Made by a program: the position numbers and the translations under genes. This document shows, piece after piece, positions 6,680 through 13,192 of a stretch of 44,856 nucleotides of DNA. The stretch is from a virus, in IMG/VR virus record IMGVR_UViG_3300035698_002097, positions 1 through 44,856 of that record. One strand, given 5' to 3'. The notes under the pieces are model-generated. The model saw only the letters and a program-made list of their open reading frames with translations, ran no database searches and was not told where the DNA came from. The stretch's first letter is position 1; each line of letters starts with the position of its first letter.

Positions 6680-7069
6680 CTAAATAAGCGTACCAGCACC
6701 TCGCCTTTCAACTCCAGCCTTGACAAGTCTACGATAAACTCCACTCTGAGACATTCCGACTACCTCCGCTATTTGCTTCAATGTATTGGTCTCGTAAAGT
6801 AGAATTATCTCATCGGTTAACGGGTCCGTTTTCTCATCTACTGATTCCCATGATGTAGGATTCTGTATAGTTAGCTTTTCGGCAAGTCGATTCATTCGAT
6901 CTTCATCATCGTCTAATATCCAAAGCCTTAATTCTGGCATTGCGTGGATATATGGCTTCTTAGTATGATCGTTTTTAAATTGCTTTACTTTATTCCTATC
7001 TTTTCGTGCCCTCGCCTTAGAGTCATCGTATACTGAATAGGTCTTGGCTGTGAAGTCTTTTAGTTTCAT
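6680..7069 (-). CDS. Helix-turn-helix DNA-binding protein
   Basis: A 129-residue basic protein. The C-terminal 50 residues form a resolvase/Sigma-70-region-4-like helix-turn-helix: ILLYETNTLKQIAEVVGMSQ followed by GVYRRLVKAGVERRG. The N-terminal part is rich in Lys, Arg and Asp and may also contact DNA. It could be a transcription regulator of the early genes or a terminase-small-like protein; the position upstream of the ParB-like gene favours a regulator. The start is ATG at 7067-7069. Confidence 0.6.
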   Translation of the reverse strand: MKLKDFTAKTYSVYDDSKARARKDRNKVKQFKNDHTKKPYIHAMPELRLWILDDDEDRMNRLAEKLTIQNPTSWESVDEKTDPLTDEIILLYETNTLKQIAEVVGMSQSGVYRRLVKAGVERRGAGTLI

Positions 7070-7166
7070 CTCGTTTAATTATTAGTTCTAATTCGTTTGC
7101 GTTTTTAATCATCCTGTCCAGTATTATGTCGGACTTGACAAGTGTGATTATTATGTTATCTTTCAT
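7023..7166 (-). CDS. Possible small protein, 47 aa
   Basis: A 47-residue frame from the ATG at 7164-7166 to TGA at 7023-7025. It overlaps the helix-turn-helix gene by 47 bases and lies directly after a promoter-like element. The product is charged with alternating hydrophobic residues. The overlap makes it uncertain; the region could instead be a simple leader. Confidence 0.35.
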   Translation of the reverse strand: MKDNIIITLVKSDIILDRMIKNANELELIIKRDETKRLHSQDLFSIR

Positions 7167-7171
7167 ATGTT

Positions 7172-7201
7172 GAAAGTACGCTATTAACTATTAAGAAACA
7201 A
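7172..7201 (-). promoter_or_regulatory. Promoter-like element
   Basis: On the minus strand TTG (7199-7201) is followed after 19 bases by GTACTTTC (7172-7179), a partial match to TAnnTTTG. It sits in the gap between the small HNH gene and the helix-turn-helix gene and would serve the genes from 7166 downward. Confidence 0.35.
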
Positions 7202-7207
7202 TATTGA

Positions 7208-7411
7208 TTAGCCGTTGTGTATCTTATAGTGGCAATCAAAACAAAGTATCTGTAAATTATCAGGATCATCAGTTCCCCCCTTGCTTCGATATATCTTGTG
7301 ATGTAAATTCATGTTCTCAATATAATCCTGGTAGCCGCAAATTTCACAGGAGACAATGTCACCTTGATATAATCTATGATGTTTCAAGTAATCATTAACA
7401 TACTTTTTCAT
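7208..7411 (-). CDS. Small HNH nuclease domain protein
   Basis: A 67-residue protein that is little more than an HNH core: CEICG near residue 22, NLHHKIYRSKGGTDDPDNL and then CFDCHYKIHNG. All Cys and His ligands of the zinc site and the catalytic His are present. The start overlaps the stop of rusA by four bases, so it is co-translated with the resolvase. It may be a minimal nicking nuclease or a small homing nuclease. Confidence 0.75.
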   Translation of the reverse strand: MKKYVNDYLKHHRLYQGDIVSCEICGYQDYIENMNLHHKIYRSKGGTDDPDNLQILCFDCHYKIHNG

Positions 7412-7803
7412 TCTATGTTTTGTATTATTATTGAACTTTGATTGTTAGACCAACTTTTTGATATATGAACCTCATGTATTCCTGAATCCTCTTTCATCAA
7501 TATATCTTGTATCGATTTGAGTATATTATCTAAATCTGGCTTTTGTCTATGAGGCATAAGACACATTTCCTGCCTTTTCTTTGCACTCCAACTTTTAGGC
7601 ATCTGAATATTAACCGATACTCTTATTTTTTCGCCAAGCGTGAATCCTTGTTGTCTGGCTGCAATAGTCAGCATATCTTTAAACGCCCAGTATTTAGTCG
7701 TTGCTGGTCGAACCTTCCATTTATCTGATTGAGTCATTCGTGGCTTTGCTGAAATTTCGCCAGAGTATTTAAGAATCTGATTTTCGGTTTTCTTCTTTGC
7801 CAT
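7408..7803 (-). CDS. rusA: RusA-type Holliday junction resolvase
   Basis: A 131-residue protein close to the usual RusA length. It has the family signature: a strand ending IQMPKSWSAKKRQ, then PHRQKPDLDNILKSIQDIL with the two Asp residues of the D-x-D metal site, then EDSGIHEVHISKSW with a further acidic residue. RusA cuts four-way junctions, here presumably during recombination-dependent replication together with the ERF annealing protein encoded upstream, or before packaging. It overlaps DUF1367 upstream by one base and the HNH gene downstream by four. Confidence 0.88.
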   Translation of the reverse strand: MAKKKTENQILKYSGEISAKPRMTQSDKWKVRPATTKYWAFKDMLTIAARQQGFTLGEKIRVSVNIQMPKSWSAKKRQEMCLMPHRQKPDLDNILKSIQDILMKEDSGIHEVHISKSWSNNQSSIIIQNIE

Positions 7804-8210
7804 TAGATAAAGTTTATAATTTCATTTTGTATATCCTCATTGCTCAAGTCTAGCCACTTACATACTTCGTCCATCACTCTACTGTAAACCCCCTGAAATT
7901 GGATTTCGTCTTTAGACGCGAAGGATATTGATTCAGATTCATACATGGTGCCGGTGGGTGTGATTGTCTCGATAAAAAAGCCGGCCTTCATTTGTAACCA
8001 TTTACGCATTGAATCGAAGTTGTTAAACGTCTCCTGATTCATATATGCAAGATTCAATAAAGCCATATACTTTTTATGAAACTCGTAATTCCTTTCTTTG
8101 ACCACATCAAAACGATAAGTAACACCCGAACGTATCTTGGCCATATTGTCCCTGTCACTGTCATGCTCAGGCACTAACTTACCGTTTATAATCTGTGCAT
8201 AGAATTTCAT
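7803..8210 (-). CDS. DUF1367 family protein
   Basis: A 135-residue protein. NGKLVPEHDSDRDNMAKIRSG followed by a VKERNYEFHKKYMALLNLAY segment is the typical DUF1367 pattern (R-N-x-x-F-H-K-K-x-x-A-L-L-N-L). DUF1367 proteins occur in the recombination regions of many phages beside rusA and SSB genes, and this one lies exactly there. They are small, basic and of unproven function; a DNA-binding recombination accessory role is inferred from position. Confidence 0.8.
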   Translation of the reverse strand: MKFYAQIINGKLVPEHDSDRDNMAKIRSGVTYRFDVVKERNYEFHKKYMALLNLAYMNQETFNNFDSMRKWLQMKAGFFIETITPTGTMYESESISFASKDEIQFQGVYSRVMDEVCKWLDLSNEDIQNEIINFI

Positions 8211-8518
8211 TAGAATGGAAGTGAGTCGTCTATTGGTGACGTTCCACTGCTTATATTTGCCTCGGCTTTATCAAGTAATGGGTCATTAATCGTGTTTTCT
8301 TCTTTCTTATCCCAGTCTTTCCCATTGCCTAAGTAAATAGCTTTTACTCCCGCTTCTCGATCTTCTTTCGATAGCCCTTGTTGAATAGCAAAGTCATTGC
8401 CATAATCGTCTTTTTTCTCATTGTCCCAAATGACAATATTAAGATACTTATCCCCATTCTTTCCTGTGAATAGTTTTTCCTTGTCAATTTTGCTTAAATT
8501 AATTGAAGCTGTTTTCAT
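8210..8518 (-). CDS. SSB-like protein with acidic C-terminal tip
   Basis: A 102-residue protein beginning with a basic strand region (SINLSKIDKEKLFTGKNGDK) followed by YLNIVIWDNEKKDDYGNDFA. It ends SPIDDSLPF, which closely resembles the acidic, Phe-terminated tip by which bacterial SSB recruits partners. I recall proteins of this pattern in Bacteroidota phages. An OB-fold SSB is the best guess but the length is short for a full OB fold plus tail. It sits between genes of the ERF and RusA recombination group. Confidence 0.55.
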   Translation of the reverse strand: MKTASINLSKIDKEKLFTGKNGDKYLNIVIWDNEKKDDYGNDFAIQQGLSKEDREAGVKAIYLGNGKDWDKKEENTINDPLLDKAEANISSGTSPIDDSLPF

Positions 8519-8520
8519 AA

Positions 8521-8997
8521 TTACTTTTTTAATGTTATTGTTATTCCTGTTTTACTTGACTTAGTTGGTGGTAGTACCGTAAACACCTCACCCGATTCAT
8601 CGTCAACGATTGTCATTTCATCCTTAACGGTCTTTAAAAATGTTTGTCTTTCCTTTAGTTCATCATTAGCGAACTTAACTTTACTTTCAATTCTTGCAAG
8701 TACCGGATCACAACATAGACTATAGTCATACTTTGTGCCCAACTCACGAACCGATATAGCGTGACCATCGTAATCAAATGACTTAGACTCATACTTACTA
8801 GCCTCTTCGATCATAAAGTCGTCTATACCCCCTCTAATGGTCTTTATGGCTAATTCTAACGCCTTCATCGAAGTGGCCACCTTTAGGGGGTTTACGTCTC
8901 CACTGTCTATGATGCTATCAATGATATTTTGTGACTGCTCAACGATCTCTGTTTTCGTTGGTGCCGTTCCTGTAAAAATAGTTGGTAGATTGTTCAT
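8521..8997 (-). CDS. Recombination-region protein of unknown function
   Basis: A 158-residue protein, mostly helical, with a conserved-looking N-terminal region (VNPLKVATSMKALELAIKTI) and a long C-terminal coiled-coil-like segment around residues 100-130 ending in the ITITLKK strand. Its start overlaps the ERF gene stop by four bases. Proteins with this outline lie beside ERF genes in other phages, where they may pair with the annealing protein. No catalytic motif is visible. Confidence 0.55.
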   Translation of the reverse strand: MNNLPTIFTGTAPTKTEIVEQSQNIIDSIIDSGDVNPLKVATSMKALELAIKTIRGGIDDFMIEEASKYESKSFDYDGHAISVRELGTKYDYSLCCDPVLARIESKVKFANDELKERQTFLKTVKDEMTIVDDESGEVFTVLPPTKSSKTGITITLKK

Positions 8998-9542
8998 TCT
9001 GATTCAATTATTAATTGTTGTACGTGTTCTTCTGTGATTACATAAGAGTCTTTAATCTTTTGGATTGTTCCACCCCCTTTAAGAAACTCAATAGCTTTGA
9101 TCCATTTTTCAGATCCAGGTAATATCTTAGTTTTAGTTGGCTTTGCAACATTGCTTTTAGTTTGCTTAGTTGTATCTAGGTCTAAGTTGTTATCTTTAAT
9201 ATCATAAGCCACCTGTAATAGATACCGTTCAGAATAAGTAACTGCGCCACCTAATTGTTGAGCTATGTTAGTGGCCTTAATTACAGGTATGTCTGTTGCT
9301 ATCTGAAAATCTACCGACTTACCAGATTCTAGGTCTATTACTGAAAGCTTGGCCATTAGACCGTATTCGGTGCGCACAAGATCGAATTTATTAAACAGTC
9401 CGAAATCTGGATTGTTAGTCAATTCTGATATTTGCTCAGGAGTAAAGTAATGGTATTCGGAATATGAATTAAAACCCAACTTTTTTAATTTAGATTTCTT
9501 AATCTCTTGTCGTGCGGTGTTTAGCTTCTTTATTGCTTCCAT
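8994..9542 (-). CDS. erf: ERF-family single-strand annealing protein
   Basis: A 182-residue protein. Residues 1-125 carry the ERF pattern: KLGFNSYSEYHYFTPEQIS near the N-terminus, then a GLMAKLSVID strand and the key AQQLGGAVTYSERYLLQVAY segment with D-N-N-L-D-L-D. ERF proteins bind ssDNA and anneal complementary strands, which allows recombination and, in phages with circularly permuted ends, circularisation of the genome after entry. A Lys/Thr-rich linker joins a small C-terminal domain. The neighbours (SSB-like, DUF1367, RusA) complete a recombination module. Confidence 0.82.
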   Translation of the reverse strand: MEAIKKLNTARQEIKKSKLKKLGFNSYSEYHYFTPEQISELTNNPDFGLFNKFDLVRTEYGLMAKLSVIDLESGKSVDFQIATDIPVIKATNIAQQLGGAVTYSERYLLQVAYDIKDNNLDLDTTKQTKSNVAKPTKTKILPGSEKWIKAIEFLKGGGTIQKIKDSYVITEEHVQQLIIESE

Positions 9543-9548
9543 TATCGT

Positions 9549-9695
9549 TTAGTTTAGTGAAGTTTCAAGATTTATGATAGGTATAAGTGAATTATAATCA
9601 CATAAATTAGTGTAAATAAACTGACCTAATTTGGTTCTGTATGTTCCACTTGAGATAGTTGCAATCTCGACAATGGATTTAGATTTGGTTTTCAT
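9549..9695 (-). CDS. Small hypothetical protein, 48 aa
   Basis: A 48-residue frame from the ATG at 9693-9695 to TAA at 9549-9551. It overlaps the stop of the upstream gene as ATGA and fills the gap before the ERF gene exactly. The product is basic at the N-terminus (MKTKSKS) and otherwise rich in Ile, Thr and Ser. No function recognised. Confidence 0.5.
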   Translation of the reverse strand: MKTKSKSIVEIATISSGTYRTKLGQFIYTNLCDYNSLIPIINLETSLN

Positions 9696-9949
9696 AGTGA
9701 TTCTAGTTCAGAATATAAATTATTAATGTTATCCGTAAGAATATCTTTTATTAATTCTCTAATCTTTTTTACCTCGCTTTTATGTTGTATTGCACTAATT
9801 ATAAAATGAAATTCTTTTTCGAATCCATCTTCACCACTAATCCTAATTTTACAAAACTCTCCAGTTTTACGAAACACCACTAGTCGTGAATTAGCGTCTT
9901 TAAGTTCCTTTACTTTTATTGCTATTTTATTTGCTTCATCTATTTTCAT
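9692..9949 (-). CDS. Hypothetical protein, 85 aa
   Basis: A charged protein with an N-terminal helix, a central strand region (SRLVVFRKTGEFCKIRISGE) and a C-terminal helix ending NNLYSELESL. One base overlap with the gene upstream. I do not recognise the family. It is likely part of the early operon that runs from 10233 into the recombination genes. Confidence 0.55.
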   Translation of the reverse strand: MKIDEANKIAIKVKELKDANSRLVVFRKTGEFCKIRISGEDGFEKEFHFIISAIQHKSEVKKIRELIKDILTDNINNLYSELESL

Positions 9950-10233
9950 TATTTCTGATTATTTGGTTTCAAAATTAAATTCAATGTCTCAAATATATCC
10001 TCAGTAATCTTGAGGCACTTAGTCTTATCCGCTTCCATACCTATATACCCATCCCATTTAAGCTGTATAAGATCAGAGGCGCACGAATCACAGAATACTT
10101 TAGAATCTATCTCACATGGGTCAAGTGCCTCATATACGTCTAAATCTTGACCACAACAATTACAATAGATATGATTTGCGTAGTCCTCATGATTCCAGGG
10201 GGCAAACTGTGAGTTAAATGTCATGTCGTTCAT
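9949..10233 (-). CDS. Zinc-finger-like small protein
   Basis: A 94-residue acidic protein with two Cys pairs, CNCCGQ near residue 25 and CDSCASD near residue 49, which could hold one zinc ion. The rest is helical. It is the first gene of the cluster that leads into the ERF and RusA genes. Function unknown; a DNA- or protein-binding regulator is possible. Confidence 0.55.
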   Translation of the reverse strand: MNDMTFNSQFAPWNHEDYANHIYCNCCGQDLDVYEALDPCEIDSKVFCDSCASDLIQLKWDGYIGMEADKTKCLKITEDIFETLNLILKPNNQK

Positions 10234-10387
10234 AATCTTAGTTTTTGATTCAGTGCTAAGTAACGATTAAATTCAATACGATGCAAGTGTTTTGTGTTGT
10301 TTAGATTCGTTATACATTAGATTTATCCTGATATTAGTAGTAATACTACTTGTATTGTAAAATAATTATTCTTTTACAGTTCTCTTC

Positions 10388-10903
10388 TTATAATTGGTCC
10401 ACAATTCTATCAACTACTCCTGAAACATCTCTCTTTACCTCCTGGTTCATAAATCGCATTACCCTTACATTATGTATATCCTTTAATCTCTGGCTTCTAA
10501 TTTCATCCTTTTTCTTTCTTTTATTATGACTAGGACCATCCAATTCAACAGCTAACTTAATCTGCCCGAAATAGAAATCAACTACACAAAATGTGGGTTC
10601 TATTGCAAAAGGTTGTTGGTGGTTAAATTGAATACCTCTTTTGATAAGTTCGTCTTTTAAGATCCGTTCAGACGTTACGATATTTTTTCTTTGATCTGTT
10701 GCTAATTTAACGGCCTTTAAGTAAAGACTATTATTGCCGGAATATGGTTTTATATTACGTTTTCTTTTTTCGGGTTTTCGATCAATAAGTTTTGACCTTT
10801 GTTTACTCATGTAGTCTAATTGTTTACAAAGTAGATTCTTTTCATAGTCATCTAAAGGTAAACTATTCTTTACTTTAATCTTTAACTTTTGTAAGTCTAT
10901 CAT
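10388..10903 (-). CDS. DUF559/Vsr-like PD-(D/E)XK nuclease domain protein
   Basis: A 171-residue basic protein. Residues about 75-171 form a restriction-endonuclease fold like that of DUF559 and very-short-patch repair nucleases: LKDELIKRGIQFNHQQPF, then CVVDFYF with the first catalytic Asp, then IKLAVELDGPSH with the E-x-D and following His, then MRFMNQEV. The N-terminal 75 residues are Lys/Arg-rich. Phages carry such domains as free-standing homing-type nucleases or repair enzymes. It is flanked on both sides by gene-free DNA, consistent with independent mobility. Confidence 0.75.
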   Translation of the reverse strand: MIDLQKLKIKVKNSLPLDDYEKNLLCKQLDYMSKQRSKLIDRKPEKRKRNIKPYSGNNSLYLKAVKLATDQRKNIVTSERILKDELIKRGIQFNHQQPFAIEPTFCVVDFYFGQIKLAVELDGPSHNKRKKKDEIRSQRLKDIHNVRVMRFMNQEVKRDVSGVVDRIVDQL

Positions 10904-11245
10904 AATGTTAAATGTTATTTGTCAAGCTAAGAAACAGGAGGGTGTTTAAGGCAAGACTAAATAAGTCCTACCCTTTCGTTCATTTGTCATAGCTGAAGTA
11001 TCCAGTATGGTATGTCTTGAGGCTGTTGCTGGGAATATAAGTCTTAGAAACCCGAACACAACAATTAAAAGATTTTGTGTGGCGCACCCTTATTACCACA
11101 TTTAACGCCTTTTATCGGCTCCATAGGCTTTAATGTAACGCAACCTATAACATGCAGTGCAAAGTGGCTCCTATGCCTCTCTATTAACTTGTATTAATGT
11201 ACTTTTTCATTGATTTCTGTTGTATGTGACTGGTATGTTTCAATG
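10904..11245. other. 342-bp gene-free region
   Basis: No open frame longer than about 20 codons occurs on the minus strand. The base composition is less AT-rich than in the other gaps. A TAGCTTGA element with TTG 22 bases upstream (10922-10929 and 10952-10954, minus strand) could be a weak promoter for the nuclease gene. One frame with a Cys-x-x-Cys pattern is open for about 22 codons between two stops near 11112-11178 and may be a remnant of a gene. An untranslated RNA or a replication origin are other possibilities. Confidence 0.4.
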
Positions 11246-11455
11246 TTATTTATTATACATTATTACAAATCTATCACTCTTCTTATTTAGGTCGGTAGAT
11301 ATAGCATAAGACGAATGATTTATATTACCGATCGACACATAACAATATTGTTTATTGTCATTACTCACTCGCCCCTCTTCAATAACCCTACTAACTAAAT
11401 CTAATGATTCAATATCTGATAGGGCGGTTCTGTTCTCAATTATTAGCTTATTCAT
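11246..11455 (-). CDS. Hypothetical protein, 69 aa
   Basis: A small protein with an IENRTALSDIESLDLVSRVI helix, an Asn-rich centre and a C-terminal KKSDRFVIMYNK strand. I recall similar small proteins in various phages but no function. It lies 37 bases downstream of the gene at 11493-12092 and is probably co-transcribed with it. Confidence 0.55.
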   Translation of the reverse strand: MNKLIIENRTALSDIESLDLVSRVIEEGRVSNDNKQYCYVSIGNINHSSYAISTDLNKKSDRFVIMYNK

Positions 11456-11492
11456 TATCTTATTGTTATTGTCTGTTAATTGTCAGGGGTGG

Positions 11493-12092
11493 TTATTTAG
11501 TATTTCTAAATGAATGTACTTTATCAAATCCAGCACAATCTATTTTTTCAATATCGGTTCTATTATCAATTATAGTAGGTGTATTAGATTTTATAATCCA
11601 ATTATATAAGTCTGTATGAATTTTCTCCGCAGGATAATATGACGCTATTCCTATGTGTTTAAGCATTGGAAATTTCTGTGCATCTTCATCTTTTCCGTAA
11701 TGAGTTCTTACATTGTTTAGAATAGGACAATTATATTTTATGTTTAAATCTGTTTTACGTGGAATATATTCAATATCATAATACTTATCGCCATCAAAAT
11801 AAGAAACAACCTTCTCGCCATGATAATTAACACTCTCTTCTCCGCATTCCTTTATTTGTTCGCCCCAATAAAAACCGCCTCTATTATCATAAAGTGCTGG
11901 ATATATCATATCACAAATACATACATAATAGTTTGAGTATATTTTTTGTTTTATAGTAAAGCAGCTTGTAGATCTTAATTCCTTTTCCTTAATAACATAA
12001 CCGACTCTACGATCAAGAACAATCTTGTTGTCTATTCCGCGAATACCAGACAGGTAGTCGTAGTAGTCCTTATATTTAGATATTATTTTCAT
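11493..12092 (-). CDS. Conserved phage protein of unknown function
   Basis: A 199-residue protein beginning MKIISKYKDYYDYLSGIRGI, a start I associate with a widespread but uncharacterised phage and bacterial family. It has scattered Cys residues (near residues 44, 58, 60, 83) and a central ALYDNRGGFYWGE region; the C-terminal half contains KFPMLKHIGIASYYPAEKIH. No catalytic signature is clear. The gene has its own promoter-like element about 120 bases upstream and a long structured leader, so its expression is probably controlled separately from its neighbours. AAGG lies three bases before the ATG. Confidence 0.65.
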   Translation of the reverse strand: MKIISKYKDYYDYLSGIRGIDNKIVLDRRVGYVIKEKELRSTSCFTIKQKIYSNYYVCICDMIYPALYDNRGGFYWGEQIKECGEESVNYHGEKVVSYFDGDKYYDIEYIPRKTDLNIKYNCPILNNVRTHYGKDEDAQKFPMLKHIGIASYYPAEKIHTDLYNWIIKSNTPTIIDNRTDIEKIDCAGFDKVHSFRNTK

Positions 12093-12097
12093 AACCT

Positions 12098-12200
12098 TAA
12101 TTATTAAACGTGAAAATCCCCCTAGCTAAGCACCGCGAAGAACTGCTAGAGGGATTTATATTAATCTAAACCAAAATCCAAGTGTATATCGCGATGCTAA
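12098..12200 (-). promoter_or_regulatory. Structured leader with possible pseudoknot
   Basis: In the transcript, 12157-12145 (AAATCCCTCTAGC) pairs with 12126-12114 over 13 base pairs, one of them G-U. The 18-nt loop contains CGCGGTGC (12137-12130), which is complementary over eight pairs to GCATCGCG near the predicted transcript start (12197-12190). The order of the segments is that of an H-type pseudoknot. The ATG of the conserved gene follows 21 nt after the stem. A terminator is less likely because only four U residues follow the stem. Confidence 0.6.
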
Positions 12201-12206
12201 TAAAGT

Positions 12207-12238
12207 GCAATCTACAACTTTAAATCCGAAAATGCAAA
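12207..12238 (-). promoter_or_regulatory. Promoter of the conserved gene
   Basis: On the minus strand TTTG (12235-12238) is followed after exactly 20 bases by TAGATTGC (12207-12214), a good match to the Bacteroidota pattern TTTG-N20-TAnnTTTG. Transcription would start near 12200, immediately before the GCATCGCG segment of the structured leader. Confidence 0.6.
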
Positions 12239-12283
12239 TTATTCTTTAATTAAATTCAAATTATATTACTATCAGTACTTGAA

Positions 12284-12439
12284 TCAGTACATTTTTAAAG
12301 TATCCATCGCTATTTTTAACACAATGTCGATAGCCTCACCTAATTCAGTTGGGTTTACCATCGGTGTAGGCACTTCGCTGTCTGACCGTCTCCAGGCGTT
12401 GTGATATTCTAGCATTGTAATCGCTTTTCGTGGTGTCAT
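12284..12439 (-). CDS. Small conserved phage protein, 51 aa
   Basis: Starting at the ATG at 12437-12439 this is a 51-residue protein: MTPRKAITMLEYHNAWRRS, then a short Pro-containing linker and NPTELGEAIDIVLKIAMDTL. The pattern of an A-I-x-x-L-E-x-H-N-x-W-R-R helix followed by a second amphipathic helix is common in small phage proteins. The frame also has an ATG at 12460, but a promoter -7 element covers that codon, so the second ATG is preferred. Function unknown. It is directly downstream of tandem promoters with operator-like palindromes. Confidence 0.6.
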   Translation of the reverse strand: MTPRKAITMLEYHNAWRRSDSEVPTPMVNPTELGEAIDIVLKIAMDTLKMY

Positions 12440-12457
12440 AAGTTTATTATGTTGTAC

Positions 12458-12488
12458 CATATCTAGTTACTATAGTAGCGATTTGCAA
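12458..12488 (-). promoter_or_regulatory. Promoter with palindrome in the spacer (proximal)
   Basis: On the minus strand TTG (12486-12488), 20 bases, then TAGATATG (12458-12465), close to TAnnTTTG. The spacer contains GCTACTATAGTAAC (12466-12479), a near-perfect inverted repeat of GCTAC/GTAAC with one mismatch, placed where a bound repressor would block RNA polymerase. Confidence 0.5.
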
Positions 12489-12530
12489 CCTTTATGGTAT
12501 AAGTTAGTTACTGGGGTAGCTATTTGCAGC
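12466..12530 (-). repeat. Two 24-bp direct repeats with operator-like palindromes
   Basis: 12466-12489 and 12507-12530 match at 19 of 24 positions. Each contains GTTAC-N4-GTAGC (plus strand) followed by ATTTGCA. Start to start they are 41 bases apart, close to four turns of the helix, so proteins bound to both would lie on the same DNA face. Confidence 0.7.
12499..12529 (-). promoter_or_regulatory. Second promoter-like unit (distal)
   Basis: The upstream repeat unit has the same geometry: CTG (12527-12529), 20 bases, then TAACTTAT (12499-12506). The spacer carries the second GTTAC-N4-GTAGC palindrome. Both boxes are less perfect than in the proximal unit. Confidence 0.35.
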
Positions 12531-12552
12531 ATCATTTAGTTTTTAATCTGAT

Positions 12553-13101
12553 TCATATAGTTACGTGTTTCCATGATTTATTTATATTTATACACGTTAT
12601 TGCCCCCCTTGTTACACCATGCTTTATTCCTAATAACCTATGTGAAGTGCCTTTTTTTAGTTCTTTTTTTATTTCTATAACCTGTTGTTCGTCCAATTTA
12701 GATAAATGTGATTTTGATCCATGCGGTGCAATTACTGATTTTATTAATCCGTGTTTTATTGCGTGTATAGTATTTTCACTATATGTTGCCCACTCTAAAT
12801 TAGATATATCATTATTGCCAACATTGCCATCCTTATGATTTATACATAGTTTATTTAATGGGTTTTCTATAAACGCATTTGCAATTAATTTATGTACTCT
12901 ATAGGTGTATGCATTGCCATTAACTGTAAGACTTGTTTTAGCATAGCCCTTGGTGTCGTTTGAGGGTTTCATTATTGTTTCCTTCTTATCGCTCCAATAT
13001 TTGCCTCTTTTAACTTTTCTGAAGCACGATTTCACTCGTCCCCAATTACTAACTTGATAATAACCCTCATAATCTTTAATGTCCCTAAATACTTCTACCA
13101 T
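12553..13101 (-). CDS. NUMOD4/HNH homing endonuclease
   Basis: A 182-residue protein with the layout of free-standing HNH homing nucleases. An N-terminal NUMOD4 segment (IKDYEGYYQVSNWGRVKS, residues 8-25) contacts DNA. The HNH core follows: YRVHKLIANAFIEN (68-81), LCINHKDGN (85-93) with the catalytic His, and NLEWAT (101-106). The last 60 residues hold a helix-turn-helix-like element (QVIEIKKELKKGTSHRLLG). The gene has its own promoter and a pseudoknotted leader shared with the GIY-YIG gene at 15277-15828, and lies directly after the exonuclease gene. It is a selfish element rather than a phage function. Confidence 0.9.
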   Translation of the reverse strand: MVEVFRDIKDYEGYYQVSNWGRVKSCFRKVKRGKYWSDKKETIMKPSNDTKGYAKTSLTVNGNAYTYRVHKLIANAFIENPLNKLCINHKDGNVGNNDISNLEWATYSENTIHAIKHGLIKSVIAPHGSKSHLSKLDEQQVIEIKKELKKGTSHRLLGIKHGVTRGAITCININKSWKHVTI

Positions 13102-13186
13102 AATAAAAAATCCTTATGCTTTCGCGATGACGGTCGCTACTCACACAAGGATTGTTAATGTTTTACTTTGAGTCCGTCACCCCATT
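13102..13186 (-). promoter_or_regulatory. Pseudoknotted leader of the HNH homing gene (copy 1)
   Basis: Transcript segments in order: P1a GTGACGG (13180-13174), P1b ACTC (13173-13170 complement region), 16-nt linker, P2 AATCCTT (13153-13147), 4 nt, P1b GAGT (13142-13139), 5-nt bulge, P1a CCGTCAT (13133-13127), 11 nt including GAAAG, P2 AAGGATT (13115-13109), 7 nt, ATG. P2 pairs with the ribosome-binding segment, so the fold should repress translation. P1a differs from the copy at 15829-15911 at most positions yet keeps pairing. Confidence 0.8.
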
Positions 13187-13192
13187 AAGAAT

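Noticed and set aside
7188-7200. Repeated ATTAAGAA words in several gaps (2864, 7191, 13224, 14195, 14400)
   Set aside because: An eight-base A/T-rich word is expected several times by chance in a 45-kb AT-rich genome.
7208-7411. Plus-strand frame of 64 codons at 7204-7398
   Set aside because: The minus strand encodes a complete HNH zinc core in the same place.
12114-12157. Terminator after an upstream gene
   Set aside because: The stem is strong but only four U residues follow it, and its loop is complementary to the start of the predicted leader; a regulatory fold explains more.
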